Shown here: positions 25,857 through 34,227 of the stretch, piece by piece
How the letters are laid out: each line of letters begins with the position of its first letter
Position numbering within the stretch: position 1 is the first letter of the stretch
NCBI RefSeq assembly: GCF_030687715.1
Contig: NZ_CP117445.1
Location: 1,856,501 to 1,920,500 of the forward strand
Reading direction: 5' to 3'
Length of the DNA: 64,000 nt
DNA from: Pseudomonas sp. FP2196
GTDB lineage: Bacteria > Pseudomonadota > Gammaproteobacteria > Pseudomonadales > Pseudomonadaceae
The notes under the pieces: model-generated
Database searches by the model: none
What the model was told of the DNA's origin: nothing
The model's input: only the letters and a program-made list of their open reading frames with translations
Translations under genes and position numbers: made by a program

Positions 25857-26777
25857 TTAGATTCCCTGCGGAGTCTCTTCACCACCCAACGCTTCAACCA
25901 GCGCCGGCAGGAAGTCGCCGAAGGTCAGCATCATCAGGGTGAAGCTGGCATCCAGTTGACCGAGGGCTTCGTCGCCGCCGTCCTGTTCCGCCTGATCCTG
26001 CAGCAGGTCTTCGAATTTCAGGCGTTTGACGGTCATCTTGTCATCGAGCATGAACGACAGCTTGTCCTGCCAGGCCAACGACAACTGAGTAACGACTTTG
26101 CCGGTGCTCAGGTGCAGCTGGATTTCTTCGCTGGTCAGGTCCTGACGCTTGCAACGCACGATGCCGCCGTCTTCGTGGGTGTCGCGCAGTTCGCACTCGT
26201 CCAGCACATAAAAGTCGTCGGCGGCTTTTTGGGTGGTGACCCAGTCAGTCATGACGGCGGTAGGTGCCATTTTCACGGTCAGCGGACGAACGGGCAGGGT
26301 GCCGATCACTTCACGCAAGGTCGACAGCAGGTCTTCGGCGCGTTTCGGGCTGGCCGAGTTGACCAGGATCAGGCCCTGTTTCGGCGCGATGGCAGCGAAG
26401 GTCGACGAGCGACGGATAAAGGCGCGCGGCAAGAACGCCTGGATGATTTCATCCTTGATCTGGTCGCGTTCTTTCTTATAGACCTTGCGCATCTGCTCGG
26501 CTTCGATCTCTTCGACCTTTTCCTTGACCGCGTCGCGCACGACGCTACCCGGCAGAATGCGTTCTTCTTTACGCGCAGAAATCAGCAGGAAGTCGCCGCT
26601 GATGTGCACCAGTGGAGCATCTTCGCCTTTGCCGAACGGCGCGACGAAACCGTAGGTGGTCAACTCCTGGCTTGCACATGGACGCGCCAGTTTGGTGGCC
26701 AGTGCAGTTTCCAGCGCCTCGGCATCGACAGGCAGGTCTTGGGTCAGGCGATAGATAAGCAGGTTTTTGAACCACAT
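25857..26777 (-). CDS. rdgC: Recombination-associated protein RdgC
   Basis: RdgC is a ring-shaped, sequence-independent DNA-binding protein that dampens RecA activity. The N-terminus [20 protein letters not shown], the [20 protein letters not shown] block and the C-terminal [16 protein letters not shown] are characteristic. The length of 306 residues matches. The ATG at 26777 is chosen over one eight codons upstream because MWFKNL is the conserved start and GGAG lies ahead of it. Confidence 0.95.
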   Translation of the reverse strand: MWFKNLLIYRLTQDLPVDAEALETALATKLARPCASQELTTYGFVAPFGKGEDAPLVHISGDFLLISARKEERILPGSVVRDAVKEKVEEIEAEQMRKVYKKERDQIKDEIIQAFLPRAFIRRSSTFAAIAPKQGLILVNSASPKRAEDLLSTLREVIGTLPVRPLTVKMAPTAVMTDWVTTQKAADDFYVLDECELRDTHEDGGIVRCKRQDLTSEEIQLHLSTGKVVTQLSLAWQDKLSFMLDDKMTVKRLKFEDLLQDQAEQDGGDEALGQLDASFTLMMLTFGDFLPALVEALGGEETPQGI

Positions 26778-26887
26778 GGGGTGAGTCTCTCCTTTATACA
26801 AAGGGGGGCATTATTGTCTTCGCCGTGGCATAGGCCAACCCTTCTCTAAGCCTTTGGAAGGCCTGAGAAAATTATTTAAAAAAGTGC

Positions 26888-26916
26888 TTGCCAGAGGTGG
26901 GGTCGCTCCGTAGAAT
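26888..26916 (+). promoter_or_regulatory. Sigma-70 promoter of the first tRNA pair
   Basis: TTGCCA (26888-26893) and TAGAAT (26911-26916) are separated by exactly 17 bp, 21 bp before the first tRNA base. A GC-rich discriminator (GCGCGCC) follows, as expected for a stringently controlled stable-RNA promoter. Confidence 0.75.
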
Positions 26917-26936
26917 GCGCGCCACACCGAAGCGAA

Positions 26937-27012
26937 GGGTGATTAGCTCAGCTGGGAGAGCGTCTGCCTTACAAGCAGAATGTCGGCGGTTCGATCCCGT
27001 CATCACCCACCA
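26937..27012 (+). tRNA. tRNA-Val (TAC anticodon), copy 1
   Basis: A 76-nt cloverleaf with acceptor GGGTGAT/ATCACCC, anticodon loop CTTACAA, T-loop GGTTCGATCC and an encoded CCA end. Confidence 0.97.
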
Positions 27013-27031
27013 TTCGTTTCATGTGTTTAGC

Positions 27032-27108
27032 GCAGCGGTAGTTCAGTCGGTTAGAATACCGGCCTGTCACGCCGGGGGTCGCGGGTTCGAGTCCCGTCCG
27101 CTGCGCCA
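27032..27108 (+). tRNA. tRNA-Asp (GTC anticodon), copy 1
   Basis: A 77-nt cloverleaf with acceptor GCAGCGG/CCGCTGC, anticodon loop CTGTCAC, T-arm GGGTTCGAGTCCC and encoded CCA, 19 bp after tRNA-Val on the same transcript. Confidence 0.97.
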
Positions 27109-27148
27109 TATTCGGTAACCTGGAACACTGAACGCCAGGTCACCACGG

Positions 27149-27173
27149 AAAAACCCGCTGAGGCGGGTTTTTT
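27149..27173 (+). terminator. Intrinsic terminator after tRNA pair 1
   Basis: AACCCGCTGAGGCGGGTT followed by a run of T residues. Confidence 0.92.
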
Positions 27174-27280
27174 TCTGTCTCAAGTTTGTACGTTGTACCC
27201 GCGGGATGTGTCGTTTCATCGGTTTTCGGATTTTTTTGAAAAAAACTTCAATTAAATCAACACTTTACGAAAACTTGTGG

Positions 27281-27286
27281 CATAAT
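27281..27286 (+). promoter_or_regulatory. -10 element of the second tRNA pair promoter
   Basis: CATAAT followed by GCGCCCC lies 20 bp before tRNA-Val copy 2. A weak -35 (TCAACA) lies 18 bp upstream, preceded by an AT-rich tract (27225-27275) that resembles an UP element. Confidence 0.6.
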
Positions 27287-27306
27287 GCGCCCCGTAACGA
27301 AGCGAA

Positions 27307-27382
27307 GGGTGATTAGCTCAGCTGGGAGAGCGTCTGCCTTACAAGCAGAATGTCGGCGGTTCGATCCCGTCATCACCCACCA
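27307..27382 (+). tRNA. tRNA-Val (TAC anticodon), copy 2
   Basis: Identical in sequence to copy 1, offset by exactly 370 bp, with the same AGCGAAGGGT lead-in. Confidence 0.97.
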
Positions 27383-27401
27383 TTCGTTTCAAGCGTTTCG
27401 C

Positions 27402-27478
27402 GCAGCGGTAGTTCAGTCGGTTAGAATACCGGCCTGTCACGCCGGGGGTCGCGGGTTCGAGTCCCGTCCGCTGCGCCA
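27402..27478 (+). tRNA. tRNA-Asp (GTC anticodon), copy 2
   Basis: Identical to copy 1, again offset by 370 bp. The 19-bp spacer after tRNA-Val differs slightly (AAGCGTTTCG for ATGTGTTTAG). Confidence 0.97.
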
Positions 27479-27518
27479 TATTCGGTAATCTGGAACACTG
27501 AACGTCAGATCACCACAG

Positions 27519-27545
27519 AAAGCCCGCCCAGTGCGGGCTTTTTGC
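27519..27545 (+). terminator. Intrinsic terminator after tRNA pair 2
   Basis: AAAGCCCGCCCAGTGCGGGCTTTTT. The stem differs from the terminator of pair 1, although the flanking TGGAACACTGAACG is shared. Confidence 0.92.
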
Positions 27546-27684
27546 TGTCTGGCGTTTGTATTTCTTCGCCGCATATAACTATGTAGTGCCTGCCAGGCGC
27601 GCCGCTTTCGGACAATGGGCAATGTTCTTCATCACCCGTGAGGGTTTTGGAGCCAATCCCATTGCCTTTCGAGAGTCGGACCCA

Positions 27685-29064
27685 ATGCCTTCAATTCCTC
27701 CTGAAACCGTTACTCCAGCCCCCGCCGAGGATGCGGATGCGCTGTCATTCATGGCGGCCAATCCTGCCTTTCTTTCGAGCGATGATGCCGCAGCGTGCCT
27801 GCACGGTTTGTTGAAGACCCCGCAGAGCAGCGAACTTCACTGGTTCATCCTGAAAAGCGGAGAAGGGCAGTTCTTCTGCGCCCCGCGTATTGACGCCACT
27901 GTATCCGGTGATGAAGCACTTCACCGCGACGTAGCAACGGTGCAGCGTCTGGTGCTTGCGGTGACAGTCAGTGCGACTGAGCCGTTGACGATTCCAAAGG
28001 GGTTTACTCTTGAAGCGAGTTTTCACGCCCGTCCGAGCAAGGCAAAAGCCGCCGAAGAAGCTATCGCCGAATGGGTTCAGCGCAATCGGTTTTTTACAAT
28101 GTCCGATTTGTCGGCGGTAATGAGCGCGCGTCGAAAATACTCGAAGTGCTATCTAAGCGTGCGCAACGGCGGCCTTATCTCATACACCTCGACCAATCTG
28201 CCCTTTGAAACGGAGCTGTCGCCGCAGCTTATGAAAACCCTCAATGGCCAGCCACGGCGATTCGAGAGTCTGTATGAAGACGGGGCGGTGCCAAGCAGTG
28301 TGTGGATCCTGCTGGCCCTGGCGGCGGGAGAAGTGAGCGTTGTAGTCCCCGGCGATCTCTGGCGACACCGAGGTCAGCTCAAGGCCAGTTGGCGATCGGA
28401 CATCCTGACTGCGCAACCCGCAATCGAACGGGTGCCGATCTTTGGGCCTATCTGTCGAGATGCCAAGGATGTGGCGGCTTATCTGCGTAGCAAGTTACCC
28501 GCGTCGCTGTCGGCATACCCGAACGTCGGCTTCGTTCTCAAACACAACGCCAGTAACTTTTTTGTTGTCACTGAACCTGTCTCCAGCCATTACGCCAGCT
28601 TTGACCGAGCCGTTCTGTTTCCCAGGGACCAACACGGTAATCCATTGATTCCCGCAGAGTTTCGGGTGCATGGCATTTATCACTCGATCCAGCCGTTACC
28701 GGTGGATCAATCCGCTTCGGACGGAGGTGATCTTTACCAGAATTTTTTCTCCCCTGCGGATCTCAAGGTCGGCCTCGATCGCTTGAGCGTGGCACCTCAT
28801 CAGCGCATTTTTGCAATCACTCCCGATGGGGCGGTCTTGCGTTTTGCCAAGCCGATCATGCCCAAAGTCCTGGCGTTGACCACAGAACTTGCTCAAGACC
28901 TCGAGCAGAAAATCATATCCGGCGACATGAGCCCGCAGACGTATGTCAACAAAGTCGCCGACGCCGGAACTCTCAGTGTCCTTCTGGCGAGCAAGACCTG
29001 GGCGCACGTCGGAAGGGTTACGGCATCCTTCAGTACGGATGTCACTGACGCGCCGGTTACCTGA
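27685..29064 (+). CDS. Protein with two copies of a DUF4329-like domain
   Basis: 459 residues from the ATG chosen at 27685 (MPSIPPETVTPAP). The frame is open back to 27556, with a further ATG at 27622, and no strong ribosome site decides. There is no signal peptide. The N-terminal half (WFILKS, then FTLEASFHARP, then NRFFTMSDLSAVM) and C-terminal half (GFVLKH, then FRVHGIYHSIQP, then NFFSPADLKVGL) repeat the same order of elements, so I read an internal duplication. FSPADL followed by a short strand (IFAITPDGAVLRF) and a YH turn resemble DUF4329, a fold related to JAMM-like domains. Catalytic residues look incomplete. Function unknown. Confidence 0.75.
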   Translation: MPSIPPETVTPAPAEDADALSFMAANPAFLSSDDAAACLHGLLKTPQSSELHWFILKSGEGQFFCAPRIDATVSGDEALHRDVATVQRLVLAVTVSATEPLTIPKGFTLEASFHARPSKAKAAEEAIAEWVQRNRFFTMSDLSAVMSARRKYSKCYLSVRNGGLISYTSTNLPFETELSPQLMKTLNGQPRRFESLYEDGAVPSSVWILLALAAGEVSVVVPGDLWRHRGQLKASWRSDILTAQPAIERVPIFGPICRDAKDVAAYLRSKLPASLSAYPNVGFVLKHNASNFFVVTEPVSSHYASFDRAVLFPRDQHGNPLIPAEFRVHGIYHSIQPLPVDQSASDGGDLYQNFFSPADLKVGLDRLSVAPHQRIFAITPDGAVLRFAKPIMPKVLALTTELAQDLEQKIISGDMSPQTYVNKVADAGTLSVLLASKTWAHVGRVTASFSTDVTDAPVT

Positions 29065-29067
29065 TGA

Positions 29068-30231
29068 TCATTGGCTGTTGCGCTGGTGGCGATAGTCGCT
29101 GACCGCTTCGTACACCGCTTTACGCAGTCGGTTGATTCCGCCGATCGGGCGATGCGCTTCGATGCCAAACCATGGGTTGAACGACAGGTTGTCGCATTGC
29201 AGATTCTGCTGTGGTGTATCGAAATCCTGAGGTGGCAGGGTGATGCGGGCCACGGGTTCGAACGGTGCATCCTGCTCGCGCCACTGGATGCTGGTGTCCT
29301 CGATCGGCATGTATTTATTGGCGTCCTGACGCTGAATCTGTAGCACGTAACAAGCGGGCACCCGATCCGTGGATAACTGCTTATTCAGGGCGCCGCGCAG
29401 GAAGTTCGGCAAGTCGTGGTTCTGCTTGGGCAAAGTGTAGGCTGGGCAATTGTCCGGATCGGGCGTTACCCGAAATTTCACATTGGCCTCACCAAACTTG
29501 TAGGGCGATACCGAGAAGTAAGTCGTCCCTGTCGGACTGTCCGGCGGCGGCGCCAGTGTTGCCAGCGCAATAAACAGATGGCGGATTTGCCAGGTGCGTG
29601 GATCCCATCCCGGAAAAAACGCCATGACCTTTTTGCCGTCAGCCTGCGCCGCCACATTCTGACGATACTCGGCGACATCGCTGACAAAGAAGTTCGGGTG
29701 ACTGAACATCACGAAGTCTTGTTCGTGCTGTTGCTGGCGGTTACCGAGTAGCTGTATGCCTGGCACGTCGAGCAACTTGATCGCCATGCCACGGGCGTCG
29801 CGCATGCTGTCGAACTGCGGATAGGCATTGCCATTGGATAGTCGAATCATCGCCTGCCAGGTTTTACCCGGCTCGCTGAAGACACCCTGTCGCAATGACT
29901 GTGCCAGTTGCGGCAGAACCTGCACCTGCGCTTTCACACAACCATGGGCCTTGGCGTGAGCGTCGCGTAAATAGCGAGTGCCTGCGCGGTGTTGATCGAC
30001 GATGCGCACGGCCGTCTGGATCACATCCTGAGTCATGGCCGACTCGCCTGGCGGAATCTGCTCCAGTGCTGAAACCGGGCCACGGTGCTGCCAGGCAAAC
30101 CATGCCGTGGCGACGGCCCAGCCGAGCAGTCCGATGGCGAAAACTATCAACAACGTTTTGCCCAGCAATCGTCCCAGCCACAACCAGATTCTGGCCAACA
30201 ACGGCATTTCTTTCTTGAAGGTCGAGATCAT
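29068..30231 (-). CDS. Membrane-anchored catalase-family haem protein (SrpA-like)
   Basis: 387 residues with an N-terminal membrane anchor (LLGKTLLIVFAIGLLGWAVA). RYLRDAHAKAHGCVKAQ aligns with the distal-histidine region of catalases, and MRDARGMAIKLLDVPG, DFVMFSHPNFFVSD and the C-terminal RPIGGINRLRKAVYE follow catalase-family order. It is shorter than true catalases and belongs to the group of exported catalase-like proteins. Its start overlaps the stop of the upstream di-haem cytochrome gene (ATGA), so the two are translated together. Peroxidase rather than catalase activity is likely but unproven. Confidence 0.85.
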   Translation of the reverse strand: MISTFKKEMPLLARIWLWLGRLLGKTLLIVFAIGLLGWAVATAWFAWQHRGPVSALEQIPPGESAMTQDVIQTAVRIVDQHRAGTRYLRDAHAKAHGCVKAQVQVLPQLAQSLRQGVFSEPGKTWQAMIRLSNGNAYPQFDSMRDARGMAIKLLDVPGIQLLGNRQQQHEQDFVMFSHPNFFVSDVAEYRQNVAAQADGKKVMAFFPGWDPRTWQIRHLFIALATLAPPPDSPTGTTYFSVSPYKFGEANVKFRVTPDPDNCPAYTLPKQNHDLPNFLRGALNKQLSTDRVPACYVLQIQRQDANKYMPIEDTSIQWREQDAPFEPVARITLPPQDFDTPQQNLQCDNLSFNPWFGIEAHRPIGGINRLRKAVYEAVSDYRHQRNSQ

Positions 30232-32045
30232 GGCAATTGCGCCTCCAGCGGGCCGCCCAACACCTTCAGGTATTCCAGCAATGCCCAACGTTCTTCGGGC
30301 TGCAACAGCCGGCCGATAACGCCATTGCCGCGCTCGCCGGCGCGGAATTCATGGCCGCTGTTGTGGTTGCCAGTGATCCGCGTGTCGAACACAAAACCAT
30401 TGGTAAACGCTTCGGTGCGATAGCCCAGATGTCGCGGGTCGTATTCGAAGGTGCCTTTAAAGAAGGTGGTGGCGCGCTCATCCTGCGGCGAAAGCAATTG
30501 ATAAATGCTTGGCACCGAACCGTTGTGCAGAAACGGCGCGGTAGCCCAGATGCCGGCCAGTGGGCGCGCCTTGTAGGCGACTTTTTCACGCACGCCGATG
30601 GGCAGGCCGAAACCGTCCAGGTCAGACTTTTCCTCTGGCGTGACTTTCGCCTCGCGATAGGCGCGGTTTTCGACAAATGCGGTGACGTAAGCCAAACCTT
30701 TGGCTACGGACAACTGGCTCAGATCCAGCGGCTCACTGGGTGTCGGATGCAGCTTCACATCCATTTTTTCCAGTTCTTTGAGATCCCATTGCAGGGCTGT
30801 CAGGTCGAAGCGATGGGTGGCGATGTTGTTGGCGGCGCTCGGATCGGTACCGATGACGTCTACCGGTAACATGTGCAGATGCTGCACCCAGCGATCGCCT
30901 TCCTGAATCCTGCGTGGGACGTGGCAACCAGCGCAGGTCTCGACGAACAGCGTGCGGCCTCTGGCTGCGAGCGGCTTGTCGATGGCACCCAACAGATCTT
31001 CGGGCCAGGCGGGCGGTTGCAGGTGTTGCAGGGTTTTTTCGATTTTGTGCAGGTCACGCACACGGACGCTGGAGGCGTAACGGTCATCGCCTTGCAGCGG
31101 CTGGCCGTTGGCGTCGAAGAAATTCAGGGTGGCGCCGACGCCCAAGGCTTCACCGATGTTGCGCGCCATAGGCTGTTGTGCCGAACCGTTCCACTGCACC
31201 CAGTCGAAGGTCCACATGTCCCAAAGCTGGGGGTAGTCCACCGGCGCATTGGCCACGCGATAGTTGGCAGGGGAAATGGCGTCGCCGAACGTCGCGTTCG
31301 CTATCCGCCCGAATGCATCGGCGCGGCCCGGGCCTTCCTCGGTGGGGTAGAGGCCGCGGTGTGTGTCGTTCCAGGCGACTTTCAGGAAGGTGTTCAGCGT
31401 GACTTTGAAGTCCTTGCGCAGTTGCTCGTGGCGGGCGTCGTAGTCATTGCCCAGCACATTTCGCGCAAAGCGCTCGAATTTCCACGGATTGAGGTAAGTC
31501 GACGTAAGGCTGGCGACCAATGCCTGTCCGAAACTACCGCCGCGTAATGTCGGAACGCTGGAAGGCAGTACGTGCTGCGCCGTGCCTCCGTCGATGCGGA
31601 CAGCATGGCCTTTGAAGCGCAATTCGCCGGTGTGGCAAGCCGCACAAGTTATGTCCAGATAGTGCTCGGTGCTCCCGGGATTCTGGTGTCGCGCAAAGCC
31701 GACAGGCAGGTTGCCGGGATTGCCCGGCGTGGCTTTCTGTTGCGGATCGATGAGAAAACCGAAGCGCGCGAGGTATTCGGGGGCGGCGAAACGTTGCTGC
31801 GAAAAGGGCAACTCCAGCGCCTGAAACCACTCATAGCGCAGCCCTTTGACTTGCGTGCCCTGGGGCGTGAAGTAATAGGTCTGTCGTTCTTCTTCCGCCC
31901 ACTGATTCAGGTAATGCACCTGCTGCGCGGGGGTGTAGAAGGGCATTTTCGGATTGGCCACGTAGTACAAAACCACCGCGAGGACGAGTCCCAGCAGCAC
32001 GACGACCAGAGCCAGCACGCGGAATAAAAGGCGCAAGATAAACAT
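30228..32045 (-). CDS. Di-haem c-type cytochrome, RoxA/cytochrome-c-peroxidase-like
   Basis: 605 residues with one N-terminal membrane span (LLGLVLAVVLYYVANPKMPF) and two haem-binding motifs, CAACH near residue 135 and CAGCH near 370. The C-terminal LAGIWATAPFLHNGSVPSIY is shared by RoxA-like and MauG/CcpA-type di-haem proteins. It should sit on the periplasmic face and exchange electrons with a peroxide- or oxygen-dependent partner. It is the first gene of a two-gene operon with the catalase-like protein. Confidence 0.85.
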   Translation of the reverse strand: MFILRLLFRVLALVVVLLGLVLAVVLYYVANPKMPFYTPAQQVHYLNQWAEEERQTYYFTPQGTQVKGLRYEWFQALELPFSQQRFAAPEYLARFGFLIDPQQKATPGNPGNLPVGFARHQNPGSTEHYLDITCAACHTGELRFKGHAVRIDGGTAQHVLPSSVPTLRGGSFGQALVASLTSTYLNPWKFERFARNVLGNDYDARHEQLRKDFKVTLNTFLKVAWNDTHRGLYPTEEGPGRADAFGRIANATFGDAISPANYRVANAPVDYPQLWDMWTFDWVQWNGSAQQPMARNIGEALGVGATLNFFDANGQPLQGDDRYASSVRVRDLHKIEKTLQHLQPPAWPEDLLGAIDKPLAARGRTLFVETCAGCHVPRRIQEGDRWVQHLHMLPVDVIGTDPSAANNIATHRFDLTALQWDLKELEKMDVKLHPTPSEPLDLSQLSVAKGLAYVTAFVENRAYREAKVTPEEKSDLDGFGLPIGVREKVAYKARPLAGIWATAPFLHNGSVPSIYQLLSPQDERATTFFKGTFEYDPRHLGYRTEAFTNGFVFDTRITGNHNSGHEFRAGERGNGVIGRLLQPEERWALLEYLKVLGGPLEAQLP

Positions 32046-32306
32046 CCTTGTCGAATTGTTGCGCTGTTATGCCTGACCATGACCCTGTGCGGCAAGTGGC
32101 CATTACGCCAGATGTTGGGGGAATGTAAGTCGTTCGTTGTCGCGACCAGATGACATAAGCTTCATCATTGCTTTGCCCAAATGCGTTTTAATCCCTGAAC
32201 TTATCGCAGGTTTACTGCTCTCATGCCGGTAGCCATTGGTCGTGGCGGCCTGATAAGCTCGCGGCTTTACTCGATTGCCCTTTCGGCGCATGAACAAGGA
32301 AATAGC

Positions 32307-33023
32307 ATGAAACAGCATCGGTTGGCGGCGGCGGTAGCCCTGGTTAGCCTGGTCCTCGCGGGTTGTGATTCGCAGACCAGCGTAGAGCTGAAAACCCCGG
32401 CGCAAAAAGCTTCCTACGGTATCGGCCTGAACATGGGCAAGAGCCTTGCTCAGGAAGGCATGGATGATCTGGACTCCAAAGCGGTAGCCCAGGGCATCGA
32501 AGATGCCGTCGGCAAGAAAGAACAGAAGCTGAAAGATGAAGAGCTGGTCGAAGCCTTCGCCGCGCTGCAAAAGCGTGCTGAAGAGCGTATGGCCAAAATG
32601 AGCGAAGAGTCGGCATCCGCCGGCAAGAAATTCCTCGAAGAAAATGGCAAGAAGGCGGGTGTGACCACTACCGCTTCGGGCCTGCAATACGAAGTCGTCA
32701 AGAAAGCCGACGGCCCACAGCCTAAGCCGACTGACGTAGTGACTGTTCACTACACCGGCAAGCTGACCAACGGCACCGTATTCGATAGCTCCGTCGAGCG
32801 CGGTAGCCCGATCGATCTGCCAGTAAGCGGCGTGATCCCGGGTTGGGTTGAAGGTCTGCAATTGATGCACGTTGGCGAGAAGTACAAACTGTACATCCCT
32901 AGCGATCTGGCTTACGGCGCACAATCGCCAAGCCCGGCAATCCCGGCCAACTCGGTTCTGGTCTTCGACCTGGAACTGCTGGCCATCAAGGATCCAGCCA
33001 AAGAAGGCGCCGCGGCCAAGTAA
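32307..33023 (+). CDS. FKBP-type peptidyl-prolyl isomerase lipoprotein
   Basis: 238 residues. The signal peptide ends in the lipobox LVLAGC, so the protein is lipidated. With DSQ after the Cys the +2 residue is Asp, which favours retention at the inner membrane by the Lol rule, although that rule is less strict in Pseudomonas. Residues about 30-120 are the FKBP N-terminal dimerisation domain (KASYGIGLNMGKSLAQEG), and the C-terminal domain has VTVHYTGKLTNGTVFDSS and IPANSVLVFDLELL. It resembles Mip/FkpA foldases. The ATG at 32307 follows AAGGAAATAGC. A hairpin follows the stop. Confidence 0.92.
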   Translation: MKQHRLAAAVALVSLVLAGCDSQTSVELKTPAQKASYGIGLNMGKSLAQEGMDDLDSKAVAQGIEDAVGKKEQKLKDEELVEAFAALQKRAEERMAKMSEESASAGKKFLEENGKKAGVTTTASGLQYEVVKKADGPQPKPTDVVTVHYTGKLTNGTVFDSSVERGSPIDLPVSGVIPGWVEGLQLMHVGEKYKLYIPSDLAYGAQSPSPAIPANSVLVFDLELLAIKDPAKEGAAAK

Positions 33024-33039
33024 TTAGCCAAGGCTTCGA

Positions 33040-33071
33040 CAACAACGCCTCGCTTATGCGGGGCGTTGTTG
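33040..33071 (+). terminator. Hairpin terminator of the FKBP gene
   Basis: CAACAACGCC pairs with GGCGTTGTTG around a 12-base loop. The T-run is poor, so termination may be weak or the structure may stabilise the mRNA end. Confidence 0.6.
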
Positions 33072-33273
33072 CATCTGGACCCTGGCAAGGGTAAACAGAG
33101 CGAACCGATGGCGGTCGGGGGAGTCATAGCCTTTGAGGCTGCCCGCACTAGACGCCCTGAGCCGCCAAGTCAATGAAATATTGGGGTTTTTTATGTGAGT
33201 AAAAAACGCCCGATCTGAGCGCAGCCCTTATGAAACGGGGCTTTCAGCGCTGAAATGCAGCTCTGTTCACAAG

Positions 33274-33298
33274 GTTATCCACAATTTGTGTGGATAAC
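33274..33298. promoter_or_regulatory. Perfect inverted pair of consensus DnaA boxes
   Basis: GTTATCCACA (33274-33283) and TGTGGATAAC (33289-33298) are exact inverse complements around a 5-bp spacer. Each contains the strict consensus TTATCCACA. The element lies 19 bp before the YkvA start codon, overlapping its probable promoter or leader. Confidence 0.7.
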
Positions 33299-33317
33299 AT
33301 TTCAACGGGAGGAATAG

Positions 33318-33773
33318 ATGAAAGCTCCGTGGAATTTCGCTCGATTCCTGCCTCTGGCCGGCCGTCTGCTGGCTCGCGGTCGCCTGCCGACGCTGCTGTT
33401 TGCCGTGGCCAGCAAGGGCGCCGCGCAAGGCAATAGACTCGGCAAGCTCAAGGATGATCTTCGTTTGCTTCAGGCCTTGTGCCTGGCCTACTGGCGCGGT
33501 GAGTACCGGGCGATCAGCCCGAAAGCCTTGATTTCGGTGGTGGCGGGGTTGATGTATTTCCTCAGCCCGGTGGATGCTATCCCGGATTTTATCCCGGTAT
33601 TCGGCATGCTTGATGACATCGCCGTCCTCGCCTGGCTGATGAAAACCCTCGACGATGAACTCAACGCCTTCCGACTTTGGCGCAATCGCCAGCGTCCGGA
33701 AAAACTCGCGGTCGTCGAACGCCTGCCCGATACCCCTGAGCAATTGCAGATTCAGGGCCCGAAAAAGCCCTGA
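33318..33773 (+). CDS. YkvA-family (DUF1232) membrane protein
   Basis: 151 residues. The central YRAISPKALISVVAGLMYFL with SPVDAIPDFIPVFGMLDDIA is the DUF1232 signature, a conserved short hydrophobic segment of unknown role. GGGAGGA precedes the ATG by about 6 bp. It is unusual in having a perfect inverted pair of DnaA boxes immediately upstream. No function is assigned to the family. Confidence 0.88.
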   Translation: MKAPWNFARFLPLAGRLLARGRLPTLLFAVASKGAAQGNRLGKLKDDLRLLQALCLAYWRGEYRAISPKALISVVAGLMYFLSPVDAIPDFIPVFGMLDDIAVLAWLMKTLDDELNAFRLWRNRQRPEKLAVVERLPDTPEQLQIQGPKKP

Positions 33774-33885
33774 TTCCCCCATCCCGCCTGCAGATAGATA
33801 CCCCCCGCGACCTTGGCCGCTGTTAGGATTACACTTCTAGGGAAAAGTGCTGACTCGCTAAGTGTTGTTGTCCTACGGGGTAGTC

Positions 33886-34227
33886 ATGGATATTCAGATA
33901 ATTGCACGCGATGGCGAACCCGAATATGCGGTTTTGCCATGGGCTCAGTATCAGTCTCTACTGAAAGCAGCAGGCATCAACGAAACACCGTCGCGACAGG
34001 CGCCAGCGCCGCTCGCGGCAACACCAGACCTGATTCTTCCAGGTCTGGATCAACTACGCAGTTTGCGCGAAGGGAAGGGCATCGCCATCGAGGCGCTGGC
34101 CCGCACGGTAGGCATCAGCCCGTCTTATCTGGCCATGATCGAAAGTGGCGAGCGTCTGCCCGACGCCGCGATTCGCCGCAGCCTGGCCTGGGAGCTGACG
34201 GTGCCAGGGTGGAGGGATGAATCGTGA
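33886..34227 (+). CDS. XRE-type helix-turn-helix regulator with antitoxin-like N-terminus
   Basis: 113 residues. The first 30 (IIARDGEPEYAVLPWAQYQS) look like the strand-helix N-terminus of Phd/VapB-type small regulators. Residues about 58-105 form an HTH_3 domain (LRSLREGKGIAIEALARTVG then ISPSYLAMIESGERLP). It overlaps the next gene by 4 bp (GTGA). The combination suggests a DNA-binding autoregulator of this three-gene unit, but the partner does not look like a known toxin. Confidence 0.8.
   Translation: MDIQIIARDGEPEYAVLPWAQYQSLLKAAGINETPSRQAPAPLAATPDLILPGLDQLRSLREGKGIAIEALARTVGISPSYLAMIESGERLPDAAIRRSLAWELTVPGWRDES

Noticed and set aside
26929..27495. Integrated element using the tRNA genes as attachment site
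   Set aside because: No integrase, no direct repeat of a tRNA 3' end other than the complete duplicated genes, and flanking genes look native.
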